A stretch of 64,000 nt of DNA from VRUE01 sp963774405 (lineage in GTDB: Bacteria; Actinomycetota; Thermoleophilia; Solirubrobacterales; 70-9). The position numbers and the translations under genes are program-made. The stretch's first letter is position 1. Each line of letters begins with the position of its first letter. Positions 53,858 to 61,941 of the stretch are shown one piece after another. The DNA is taken from positions 228,692-292,691 of the forward strand of contig CAVZEV010000002.1 of NCBI GenBank assembly GCA_963774405.1, given 5' to 3'. The notes under the pieces are model-generated. The model was not told the origin of the DNA. It did not search any database and was given only the letters and a program-made list of their open reading frames with translations.

Positions 53858-55756
53858 ATGGCCCAAAGAATCCCCCGCGATGAATCGCTGAGCCGCGTTC
53901 ACGGCGTCGGCGCCCTCTTCGCCGCCGCCTACGGCAACGTCGGCTCCTCGATCTACTACGCGCTCGGCGTCACCGCGGCCTTCGCGCTCGGCCTGACGCC
54001 GGTCGCCTTCGTCATCTCCGGCCTGATCTTCGCCGCCACGGCGGCCACCTACGCCGAGGCGACCGTGATGTTCCCCGAGGCGGGCGGCTCCTCGAGCTTC
54101 GCCCGCCACGCCTTCAACGAGATGGTCAGCTTCGTCGCCGCCTGGGGGCAGATGCTCAACTACACGATCACGGTCGCGATCTCGGCCTTCTTCGTGCCCC
54201 ACTACCTGGCCGTCTTCTGGCCCTGGCTGGGGGATAGCCCGGGGGACATCATCGGCGGCGCCGTGCTGATCGTCGTCCTCGCCCTGATCAACATCCGCGG
54301 CACCGAGGAGTCGGCCAAGCTCAACCTGATCCTCGCCATCGCCGACCTCGCCACCCAGGTCGTCCTGGTCGGGATCGGCCTCGTGCTCGTCTTCAGCCCC
54401 CAGGTCCTGGTCGACAACGTCCACCTCGGCGTCGCCCCGACCTGGAGCGACTTCGCGCTCGGCATCGCCGTCGGGATGATCGCCTACACCGGCATCGAGA
54501 CGATCTCCAACATGGCCGAGGAGGCCCGCGACGCGGCGCGGACGATCCCCAAAAGCGTCGGCCTCGTCGTCATCGCGGTGCTCGGCCTCTACCTGCTGAT
54601 CCCGGTCGTCGCGCTGTCGGCGATGCCGGTGGTCAAGGACGCCGCCGGGCACTACGCGACCGCGCTCGGCTCCAAGTTCGCCGACGACCCGATCCTCGGC
54701 ATCGTCGAGAACCTCGGCCTCTCCTCGGGCCCGACCGAAGTCCTGCGCTACTACGTCGGCGTGCTGGCCGCGGTGATCCTGCTGATCGCCACCAACGCCG
54801 GCCTGATCGGCGTCTCCCGCCTCACCTACTCGATGGGCCAGCACCGCCAACTTCCGGAGGGCCTGCGCCAGGTCCATCCCAAGTACCGCACCCCATACAT
54901 CGCGATCCTGATCTTCGCCGCGATCGCGATCCTCACCCTGATCCCCGGCCAGACCGACTTCCTGGCGACGATGTACTCGTTCGGCGCGATGCTCTCCTTC
55001 ACGATCGCCCACGTCGCGGTGATCCAGCTGCGCCGCCGCCAGGGCGAGGCCGAGCGCCCCTGGAAGCCGGCGCTCAACTTCCGCGCCTTCGGCACCGAGG
55101 TGCCGCTGACCGCCGTGCTCGGCGGCCTCGGCACCTTCGCCGCCTGGATCGTCGTGATGGCGCTCAACCCGCGCACGCTGATCGTCGGCACCGGCTGGAT
55201 GGCGCTCGGCATCCTCGTCTACGTGCTCTACCGCCGCAACCAGGGCCTGCCGCTGAGCGAGACGGTCAAGGTGCTGACGCCGGAGCCGCTGGGCGTGGAG
55301 GAGATCGAGTACCGCAGCGTCCTGGTCGCCTTCGAGGACGACCAGCCCTTCTCCGAGGAGGTGGTGGCGACCGCGATCAAGCTCGCCTCCAAGCGCCGCC
55401 GCGGCATCCACGTGCACTCGATGCTGACCGTGCCCACCCATCTGCCCCTGAACGCCGAGCTGCCCGAGCAGGAGGGCGCGGCGCAGAGCAAGATCGAGCA
55501 GGCGAAGCTGATCGGCGGCCGCCGCGTCACCGGCCACGTCGAGCGCGTCCGCCCCGGCCAGGCGGGCTATGACATCGCCGAGGAGGCGAAGCTGATCAAC
55601 GCCGCCGCCGTGGTCGTCGGTCTGCGCCACCGGGGTGGCCGCCCCCTCTACGACAAGACCCTGCAGACCGTCCTCGGCCAACGCCCCTGCCGCGTAATCG
55701 TCGTCTCCGACCAGGGCGCCGGGCGGACGGGCGAGCCGACCCCCGCAGTCGCATAG
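53858..55756 (+). CDS. APC-superfamily permease with C-terminal USP-like domain (copy 1)
   Basis: 632 residues. About 12 membrane helices (AYGNVGSSIYYALGVTAAFA at TM1, with the unwound GSS motif; PEAGGSSSFARHAFNEMVSF) end near residue 470. The cytosolic C-terminus (IEYRSVLVAFEDDQPFSEEV, ATAIKLASKRRRGIHV, NAAAVVVGLRHRGG) has the universal-stress-protein layout. The family is related to KimA-type K+ and amino-acid permeases. The TrkA-N pair nearby favours a K+ or ion role, but the TM1 Asp of KimA (DAISS) is absent here. Frame intact. Confidence 0.85.
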   Translation: MAQRIPRDESLSRVHGVGALFAAAYGNVGSSIYYALGVTAAFALGLTPVAFVISGLIFAATAATYAEATVMFPEAGGSSSFARHAFNEMVSFVAAWGQMLNYTITVAISAFFVPHYLAVFWPWLGDSPGDIIGGAVLIVVLALINIRGTEESAKLNLILAIADLATQVVLVGIGLVLVFSPQVLVDNVHLGVAPTWSDFALGIAVGMIAYTGIETISNMAEEARDAARTIPKSVGLVVIAVLGLYLLIPVVALSAMPVVKDAAGHYATALGSKFADDPILGIVENLGLSSGPTEVLRYYVGVLAAVILLIATNAGLIGVSRLTYSMGQHRQLPEGLRQVHPKYRTPYIAILIFAAIAILTLIPGQTDFLATMYSFGAMLSFTIAHVAVIQLRRRQGEAERPWKPALNFRAFGTEVPLTAVLGGLGTFAAWIVVMALNPRTLIVGTGWMALGILVYVLYRRNQGLPLSETVKVLTPEPLGVEEIEYRSVLVAFEDDQPFSEEVVATAIKLASKRRRGIHVHSMLTVPTHLPLNAELPEQEGAAQSKIEQAKLIGGRRVTGHVERVRPGQAGYDIAEEAKLINAAAVVVGLRHRGGRPLYDKTLQTVLGQRPCRVIVVSDQGAGRTGEPTPAVA

Positions 55757-55819
55757 CCGTCACACATCCCTGACATTCTGCGCACCACACGCGCGTCCGG
55801 TCCTGGCAGCGTCTGGGGC

Positions 55820-56038
55820 ATGGCACCTCACCTTGGACTTGGCGAGATTTTCGCGAGCGGCTTTTCGGGCACAATCGCATCGCTTGTCGGCCTCACCGGG
55901 CTCATCGGCGGCGCTGGGCGCTACGGCGCGATTCTTCGCGGCAAGAAGCCAAGCGAAATTGACCATGCGACTGCGCGGGGCTTCTTTCTAGGCCTTGGGG
56001 TTGGATGCCTTGCCCTTCTCATCGAATCCACCACGTAA
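55820..56038 (+). CDS. Small membrane protein
   Basis: 72 residues, ATG 55820: two hydrophobic stretches (GFSGTIASLVGLTGLIGGAG and GFFLGLGVGCLALLIEST) around a charged loop (RGKKPSEIDHATARG). No family recognised. Lower GC than the permeases. Lies between the two permease genes. Confidence 0.5.
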   Translation: MAPHLGLGEIFASGFSGTIASLVGLTGLIGGAGRYGAILRGKKPSEIDHATARGFFLGLGVGCLALLIESTT

Positions 56039-56055
56039 GCTAGGATGTAGACAGA

Positions 56056-56274
56056 ATGCTTCGCATCGCTCTCATTTACGTCGCGACCTTTGCCGCGACG
56101 GCGGTCTTGGTTCTCTCGCTGAACGCGCTCAACGCGGGGAGGGCGGTATCAGTCGCCGTATTTGCTCTATTTGCGATATCGGTCGGCTTTTCAATTGGCT
56201 ACTTCGTCGATCGCATGCCCGAGATGCCTCGCCCGTGGCGAAGGCAAAGCCGCCCAGCGCCCCCACACACCTAG
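56056..56274 (+). CDS. Small membrane protein
   Basis: 72 residues, ATG 56056: two hydrophobic helices (LIYVATFAATAVLVLSLNAL and VAVFALFAISVGFSIGYFVD), then a Pro/Arg-rich tail. No family recognised. Relatively AT-rich for this window. Confidence 0.45.
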   Translation: MLRIALIYVATFAATAVLVLSLNALNAGRAVSVAVFALFAISVGFSIGYFVDRMPEMPRPWRRQSRPAPPHT

Positions 56275-56284
56275 AATCCCCTCG

Positions 56285-56473
56285 GTGCCCCCTCCCGAGC
56301 GGATCTATCAGGGCTCCGTGCGGGCCTTCTCCGTCGTCTTCATCGCGCTCGGCCTGTTGATCCTCGTCAGCACGCTCGTCAACGGCGGCGGCCCGCTCTC
56401 GGTCGGCACGCTGCTCGGCATCGCCTTCCTGGCCGTCGGCGCCGGCCGGCTCTGGATAGCGTCTCGTACGTGA
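56285..56473 (+). CDS. Small membrane protein coupled to permease 2
   Basis: 62 residues from GTG 56285: PPPERIYQGSVRAFSVVFIA, two hydrophobic helices separated by NGGGPLSVGT, basic end. The stop overlaps the next GTG (GTGA), so it is co-translated with the permease and may be a small accessory subunit. Confidence 0.6.
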   Translation: MPPPERIYQGSVRAFSVVFIALGLLILVSTLVNGGGPLSVGTLLGIAFLAVGAGRLWIASRT

Positions 56474-58467
56474 GCACCGCCACGCCGGACGAGAATTCGC
56501 AGCAGCAGGCCCAGCAGCCCTCCAAGCCGCGGCTGGAGCCGCTGCTGCAACGCGCCACCGGCGTGCCGGGGCTCTTCGTCGCGGTCTACTCGGCGGTCGG
56601 CTTCTCGATCTACTTCTCGCTCGGCGTCGTCGCCGACCGCGGCCTCGGCCTGACGCCGCTGATCTTCCTCGCCGCCGGCCTGCTCTTCGTCGTCACCACG
56701 CTGAGCTACGTCGAGGGCGGCTCGATGCTGCGCGAACGCGGCGGCTCCTCAAGCTTCGCCCGCAACGCCTTCAACGAGCTCGTCGCCTTCATCGCCGGCT
56801 GGGCGATCCTGATCGACTACCTGATCGTCGCCGCCCTGGCCGCGATCTCGGTCCCGCACTACCTCGAGCCGATCTCCCAGGACTTCTCCCATGCCGGCCT
56901 GGAGATCGGCATCGCTGCCGCCGTGATCGTCGCCGCCTGTGCGCTCAACATGCTCAACATCACCGGCCGCAGCCGCGAGCGGCCGTTGGCGGTCCTCGCC
57001 CTCGCCGACATCGCCCTGCAGGTGGCCGTGATCGGCGTCGGCGCCCTCGCCGTCTTTCACCCCGACCGCCTCACCGCCCAGCTAGACCTCTTCACCAGCC
57101 CCGACTTCCACCAGATCGTCTACGCCTCTGTGGTGGCGATGCTCGCCTACGCCGGCATCGAGGCCGCCTCGGACCTCGCCCCCGACATCAACGTCAACCC
57201 GCGCGACCTGAAGCGCATCGTCTCGGTCGGCGCCCTCGCGGTGCCGCTCGTCTACGCCGGCATGGCGGCGATCGCGCTGATGGCGGTGCCGGTCGTCGCC
57301 GGCCCCGACGGGCCCGAAACCGCCCTCGGCCACCGCTACGTCGAGGCGCCGGTTCTCGGCGTTGTCTCCGCCTACCACCCGGCTTGGGTCTCCGACGCGA
57401 TGCGCTGGCTGGTCGTCGTGATCGCCACCCCGGTCCTCTTCTGGGCCGTCACCACGGCGCTGCTCGGCGTCTCCCGCCACATCTACACGCTGGCGATCAA
57501 CCGCCAGATCCCCAGCTGGCTGGGCAAGCTCAACAGCCGCCACGCGACCCCGCAGGTGGCGATCGCGATCTCCGGCGTGATCGCGATCGGCCTCGTCCTG
57601 CCAACCAACGTCAAGTTCCTCGCCGGCCTCTACGCGTTCGGCGCGATGCTGGCGATCACTATCGCCCAGCTCTCGATTCTGCGCCTGCGCGTCACCCAGC
57701 CCGACCGCCCACGTCCCTTCCGCGTCCCCCTCGACGTCGGCTGGCGCGGCGCCCGGCTGCCGCTGCCGGCGCTGGTCGGCGGGATCGTCAGCGCCCTCGC
57801 CTTCGTCAGCGTCCTCGCCTACCACGAAACCGCCCGCTGGGTCGGCCTCAGCTGGATGACCTTCGGCCTGCTCTTCTACGTGGTCTACCGCAAGGGCTTC
57901 GAGGGCACGACGCTGACCAAGCGCGTCACCGTCACCGAGAGGGCGCTGACCAAGCAGGTCCCCGAGGCCGCCTTCCGCAACATCCTCGTGCCCGTCTTCG
58001 GCAGCCGGCTCGACGACGACATTGTCTCCACGGCCGGCCGCCTCGCCGCCGCGGAGCAGGAGGAGGCCTCGAGCGGAGACGCGGAGACCCGGCTCGACCT
58101 CGTCTACGTGATCGAGGTGCCGCTGACGCTGCCGCTCGACGCCGAGCTGCCGGCCGAGATCGAGGAGAGCGCCCAGCGCGCTCTCAAGCGAGCCAGCGAC
58201 GTCGGCGAGGAGTACGAGGACGTGAAGGTGACCGCCGAGGTGGTGCGCTCCCGCGGCGTCGGCGCCGGCATCGTCGAAGCCGCCCGCCGCAACGGCTCGG
58301 AGGCGATCGTGATCGGCGGCGAGCCCCCGACCAAGATCAAGGGCGGCGCCACGCTCGGCGGCATCGGCGCCGCCAAGCCGGCCGAGATTGGCGCCGCAAC
58401 TGAGTACGTGCTGAAGAAAGCGCCGTGCCGGGTGCTGCTGACGGCGCCGCCGGAGGTGGCATCTTGA
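56470..58467 (+). CDS. APC-superfamily permease with C-terminal USP-like domain (copy 2)
   Basis: 665 residues, paralogue of the permease at 53.9 kb. TM1 AVYSAVGFSIYFSLGVVADR, then REGGSSSFARNAFNELVAFI-type segment (RERGGSSSFARNAFNELVAF), twelve helices, and a cytosolic domain (NILVPVFGSRLDDDIVSTAG, AIVIGGEPPTKIKGGA) with the USP ATP-type G-x2-G-x-like end. Highly hydrophobic, intact frame. Substrate unknown; same context argument as copy 1. Confidence 0.85.
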   Translation: MSTATPDENSQQQAQQPSKPRLEPLLQRATGVPGLFVAVYSAVGFSIYFSLGVVADRGLGLTPLIFLAAGLLFVVTTLSYVEGGSMLRERGGSSSFARNAFNELVAFIAGWAILIDYLIVAALAAISVPHYLEPISQDFSHAGLEIGIAAAVIVAACALNMLNITGRSRERPLAVLALADIALQVAVIGVGALAVFHPDRLTAQLDLFTSPDFHQIVYASVVAMLAYAGIEAASDLAPDINVNPRDLKRIVSVGALAVPLVYAGMAAIALMAVPVVAGPDGPETALGHRYVEAPVLGVVSAYHPAWVSDAMRWLVVVIATPVLFWAVTTALLGVSRHIYTLAINRQIPSWLGKLNSRHATPQVAIAISGVIAIGLVLPTNVKFLAGLYAFGAMLAITIAQLSILRLRVTQPDRPRPFRVPLDVGWRGARLPLPALVGGIVSALAFVSVLAYHETARWVGLSWMTFGLLFYVVYRKGFEGTTLTKRVTVTERALTKQVPEAAFRNILVPVFGSRLDDDIVSTAGRLAAAEQEEASSGDAETRLDLVYVIEVPLTLPLDAELPAEIEESAQRALKRASDVGEEYEDVKVTAEVVRSRGVGAGIVEAARRNGSEAIVIGGEPPTKIKGGATLGGIGAAKPAEIGAATEYVLKKAPCRVLLTAPPEVAS

Positions 58468-58577
58468 GTCGCCCGCGATCGAGAGTGGAAGTGCCCCTCT
58501 CGCGTTTACAGGGGATCTCGATGTAGTCGAAGGCGGTGCTGACAGCTCACGCCGGTGGGCCAGGAGCGAAGACCGCC

Positions 58578-58611
58578 CCCGGGCGCCGGGGGTCTCCCCC
58601 CGGCGCCCGGG
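58578..58611. terminator. 15-bp perfect hairpin, bidirectional terminator
   Basis: CCCGGGCGCCGGGGG (58578-58592) and CCCCCGGCGCCCGGG (58597-58611) with a TCTC loop lie between two convergent genes. Followed on the plus strand by TTGCCTCTTCTC. Very stable. Confidence 0.8.
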
Positions 58612-58637
58612 TTGCCTCTTCTCAGAATTCCCCGCCT

Positions 58638-59534
58638 CTAGGGGTTTTCTTCGTCGTTTTTGTTGACGGCGCCGCGCGGAGAGCTGGAGACCGTGTTTTC
58701 CAGGATCGCCACGTTGTGGCCCGCGGCCGAGGGCAGGCCGGCGGCGAGGTTGATGATCGGGTCGAGGATCAGTTCGACCAGGAAGCCGCCGCAGCCGCTG
58801 GCGCCCGGAGCCGACCAGGCGTTGTCGACCAGCTTGTTGCCTTCGACCTCGATGATTTTGCCGCCTTCGAGCAGTTCGGCTTCGCCGCCTTCACCGCTGA
58901 TCGGTTCGGTGCCCGCCGGCGGGGTGGTTTCGCCGCTGGTCAGGTTCCAGATGATCGGGTTGCTCGAGGACCCGACGTAGCAGCCGCTGCCGAGGAAGGG
59001 GTTTTCCAGGTGCACCTTGATCGGCATCTTCAGCGCCACGCCTTCTTCGCCGGCGAGGTTGAATTCGTTGACGAGGACTTCGTTGGCGGGCTTTGCCAGT
59101 TCGAGCGTCGAGTTGAGGCCGGTGAGGCCGTTTTCAAAGACGACTTCGCAGCTGAGCCGCAGGAAGAAGTCTTTGATTTCTTTGCAGTTGATGATCCCGG
59201 CGAGGCCGCCCGGGACCGGCTGGGGGGTTTTGGAGAGCGTCACTCCGTTGCTGGCGGCGAACATTTTGCCGAACCCTTCTTCGTCCACCGCGCTGACGCC
59301 GCCCTGCAGGGTGACCGGGTTGACGATCGGCACTTTCTTGGATCCGAGCAGGACTTCGCCGGAGTTGGTCACCGAGTAGAGGCACTTTTTGACTTCGGTG
59401 TTTTTGTAGGGGCACTGGGCGAAGCGGGTGAAGGCTCCGGTCAGTTTGGCCTGGGCGCTCGCGCTCATTGCGAGCGCCGCCAGGGCCGCGATCAGAAGGG
59501 CCACCAGGACCCTTCCCTTGCTGTGCGTTCTCAT
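58638..59534 (-). CDS. Secreted protein, paralogue A
   Basis: 298 residues from ATG 59534, with GGGAG upstream. Signal peptide (LVALLIAALAALAMSASAQA), then LTGAFTRFAQCPYKNTEVKK, GFGKMFAASNGVTLS, LNSTLELAKPANEVLVNEFN and PRGAVNKNDEENP. The paralogue at 61045-61941 is collinear and very similar throughout. Cys residues suggest disulfides outside the cell. GAA/AAA codon preference differs from housekeeping genes. Family of unknown function expanded in this lineage. Confidence 0.8.
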   Translation of the reverse strand: MRTHSKGRVLVALLIAALAALAMSASAQAKLTGAFTRFAQCPYKNTEVKKCLYSVTNSGEVLLGSKKVPIVNPVTLQGGVSAVDEEGFGKMFAASNGVTLSKTPQPVPGGLAGIINCKEIKDFFLRLSCEVVFENGLTGLNSTLELAKPANEVLVNEFNLAGEEGVALKMPIKVHLENPFLGSGCYVGSSSNPIIWNLTSGETTPPAGTEPISGEGGEAELLEGGKIIEVEGNKLVDNAWSAPGASGCGGFLVELILDPIINLAAGLPSAAGHNVAILENTVSSSPRGAVNKNDEENP

Positions 59535-59580
59535 ATCTCCCTCTCTGTTGATTGCTTGCTTGATGGGTGGAAGAAGCTTT

Positions 59581-60426
59581 CTAGCCGCGGGTGTAGGTGG
59601 CGGGATAGAGGCCGACGTTGCCCGAGACGTCGAGGATCCGCTTGCGCAGTTCGCGGGCGTCAAAGCCCGGGCTCGGCGAGAGCGCCCGCGGCAGCGCGTA
59701 GAGGGCGAAGAGGTAGGTTTCCGACCCCTCGGGGCAGATCTCATAGCCCCGCTTGCCGGCGCCGTTGGTGCCCACGATCGCGCCCTTGGGCAGCTTGCCG
59801 GCCTCGATGCCGCTCAGGGCGGGGTCAAGGCCCGCCACCGCCCAGTCGACGAAGAGGCGGCCGTTGACCGGCGCCAGGTTCATCGCGTAGAGGATCAGTT
59901 CGGCCGTGCCGCCCGGCACGCCGCTCCAACTGAGCGCCGGCCACCGATCGGGGCCGTCGCAGGTATAGGCGCCGGCGAGGGGCGCGAGGCCTTCGGTGCC
60001 GGGGGGAAGCGAGGGGCTGGTGAGGCTGATGTCGGCGACGGTCGCTTCGGCGATCTCGGCCGGGGTCGGGGCCTGCTCGCGGGTGCCCTTTGGCTGGGCG
60101 ATGCGGGTGGCGTGCCCTTGGCCGCCCTGGCCGCCCGGCGCCGCGCCGGGCGCCGGGCGGCCCTTTGCCTGCTCCCCCGCGCCCCGTTCCTGTCCTTTTT
60201 CCTGCCCCTGTCCTTGGGCGCCCGCGGCGGTGCCCGCGGCGCCGGTGCCTCCTTGCGCCGCGGCGGCAGAGCTCGCCGTGCTCTTTGCTTCCCGGGGATC
60301 GGAGGAGCCGCCCCCGCAGCCGCCGAGGGCGAGCGCCGCCAGCGCGAGCGCCAGGCAGAGCCCGGCGCCCGCGCCCCTGGCGGAGGGTGCTGCTATGAAG
60401 CGCTGATCGCCTGTTCGCGATGCCAC
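59581..60426 (-). CDS. PEBP-like (YbhB/YbcL) lipoprotein
   Basis: About 281 residues. A lipobox-type LALALGGCGGGSS near residue 37 is followed by a Gly/Gln-rich linker (GQGQEKGQERGAGEQAKG...) and a phosphatidylethanolamine-binding domain: ISLTSPSLPPGTEGLAPLAG, PALSWSGVPGGTAELILYAM, VDWAVAGLDPALSGIEAGKL, GKRGYEICPEGSETYLFALY. The family binds anionic ligands. The usual His of the pocket is not evident. The start is uncertain (GTG 60426 overlaps the previous gene). Confidence 0.75.
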   Translation of the reverse strand: MASRTGDQRFIAAPSARGAGAGLCLALALAALALGGCGGGSSDPREAKSTASSAAAAQGGTGAAGTAAGAQGQGQEKGQERGAGEQAKGRPAPGAAPGGQGGQGHATRIAQPKGTREQAPTPAEIAEATVADISLTSPSLPPGTEGLAPLAGAYTCDGPDRWPALSWSGVPGGTAELILYAMNLAPVNGRLFVDWAVAGLDPALSGIEAGKLPKGAIVGTNGAGKRGYEICPEGSETYLFALYALPRALSPSPGFDARELRKRILDVSGNVGLYPATYTRG

Positions 60427-61013
60427 TGGAACGCTTCGGTCGGGAAGAGGCCGTTCCATTCGATTTTGGTCGACATGGCTTTCAGCGACGTCCCCGTAGC
60501 GGTGAGTGTGCTGTTGTTGAACGTGGCGGTTTCGGCTTCGTTGCTGATCAGGCCGCCGGCAGAGCCGGTGACCGCGATCAGGGTTTCAGCCACAGCGCAT
60601 TCTTCGCCGCTGTAGAGGATTCCCACTTTCACCCCTTCGATGACGATGTAGGGGGAGGAGGAGACCGTGGTCAGTTTCGATGTCCACGGCAGTTTTTCGG
60701 CGCCGATTTTTTCCACCGAGCAGACTTCGCTGTCGGTGGTGCATTCATAGAGAGGAAGTTCGGTCACTTCCCCCTTGCCGGTGCCGGATTCGTTTTTGAT
60801 CGTCAGCTTGTAGAGGAAATTTTCACATTTCGTCGTCAGTCCCGGGATCGTCAGCGAGCTGTCGAGAGCCCCGCCGAGGATCACTTCGGAGCCTTCCAGC
60901 GATTTGCCTTCGAACTTCCATGTCGGTGCCGCGCTCGCGCTGGTGGCGAACATCGTGCAAAGCACCGCCAACGCCGCCAGGGCGGCGCCAATAGCTTTTG
61001 CCTTGGTTCTCAT
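60393..61013 (-). CDS. Secreted protein of unknown function
   Basis: 206 residues from ATG 61013. Signal peptide (ALAALAVLCTMFATSASAAP), then WKFEGKSLEGSEVILGGALD, four Cys (KCENF, YECTTDSEVCSVEK, EECAV), VEGVKVGIL-type beta strands and WNGLFPTEAFQWHREQ. The disulfide-bearing beta domain sits between two paralogous secreted genes. Similar proteins often accompany them in this lineage; function unknown. Confidence 0.75.
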   Translation of the reverse strand: MRTKAKAIGAALAALAVLCTMFATSASAAPTWKFEGKSLEGSEVILGGALDSSLTIPGLTTKCENFLYKLTIKNESGTGKGEVTELPLYECTTDSEVCSVEKIGAEKLPWTSKLTTVSSSPYIVIEGVKVGILYSGEECAVAETLIAVTGSAGGLISNEAETATFNNSTLTATGTSLKAMSTKIEWNGLFPTEAFQWHREQAISAS

Positions 61014-61044
61014 CGTCTCATCATCTCCTTGCGCAGTGCTCGCC

Positions 61045-61941
61045 TTAGGGGTGTTCTTCATTGTTTTTGTTGACGGCGCCCCGCGGAGAGCTGGAGACCG
61101 TGCCTTTGAGGATCGCCGTGTTGTGACCGGCGGTGGTGGTACCGAGCTGCGCTTTGATGATCGGGGTGACGAGGAAGGAGAGAATCCCCCCGCAGCCCGT
61201 CGGCGCCGGCGCCGACCAGGCGTTGTCGACCAGTTTGTTGCCTGTGATCTCGATGATTTTGCCGCCTTCGAGGATTTCGGCTTCGCCGCCTTCGCCGCTG
61301 ATCGAGGTGTTGGGGGCCGGCGGACTGGTTTCACCGCTGGTCAGTTCCCAGATGATCGGGTTGGTGGATGACCCCACGTAGCAGTTTTTGCCCAGGAAGG
61401 GGTTTTCCAGGTGAACCTTGATCGGCATCCTCAGCGCCACGCCTTCTTCGCCGGCGAGATTGAATTCGCTGACGAGGATTTCGTTGGCGGGCTTTGCCAG
61501 TTCGAGCGTCGAGTTGACCCCGGTCAGGCTGTTTTCGAGGAAGAATTTGATCAGCAGTTTGACCAGGAACGGCGAGGAGGCTTCGGGCACGATGCCGAGC
61601 AGCCCGCCGGGCACGTTCTGGGGGACTTTGGCAAGCGTCACCCCGTTGGTCGCGGCGAACATTTTGCCGAACCCTTCTTCGTCCACCGCGCCGATGCCGC
61701 CCTGCAGGGTGACCGCTTTTTCAATCGGCACTTTCTTGTTGCCGAGGATGACTTCGCCCGATTCGGTAACCGAGTCGATGCACTTTTTGACTTCGGTGTT
61801 TTTGTAGGGGCACTGGGCAAAGCGGGTGAAGGCCCCGGTCAGTTCCGCCTGGGCGGAGCCGGCCAGGCCAAGGGCGGCGAGCGCGACGACGAGCATCGCC
61901 CCGCACACCACCCTCGCTCTGTGCTTTTGCATGAGTTTCAT
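61045..61941 (-). CDS. Secreted protein, paralogue B
   Basis: 298 residues with a signal peptide (VCGAMLVVALAALGLAGSAQ). The mature part starts AELTGAFTRFAQCPYKNTEV and ends PRGAVNKNNEEHP, collinear with the gene at 58638-59534. Differences cluster in the middle (residues ~120-150) and near the end. ATG 61941 overlaps the stop of the next gene (ATGA), so this cluster is one unit. Function unknown. Confidence 0.8.
   Translation of the reverse strand: MKLMQKHRARVVCGAMLVVALAALGLAGSAQAELTGAFTRFAQCPYKNTEVKKCIDSVTESGEVILGNKKVPIEKAVTLQGGIGAVDEEGFGKMFAATNGVTLAKVPQNVPGGLLGIVPEASSPFLVKLLIKFFLENSLTGVNSTLELAKPANEILVSEFNLAGEEGVALRMPIKVHLENPFLGKNCYVGSSTNPIIWELTSGETSPPAPNTSISGEGGEAEILEGGKIIEITGNKLVDNAWSAPAPTGCGGILSFLVTPIIKAQLGTTTAGHNTAILKGTVSSSPRGAVNKNNEEHP

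Noticed and set aside
53600..55681. Long minus-strand ORFs (693 residues and others) opposite the permease genes
   Set aside because: They are His/Asp/Arg-rich antisense shadows of high-GC coding sequence, with no domain pattern.
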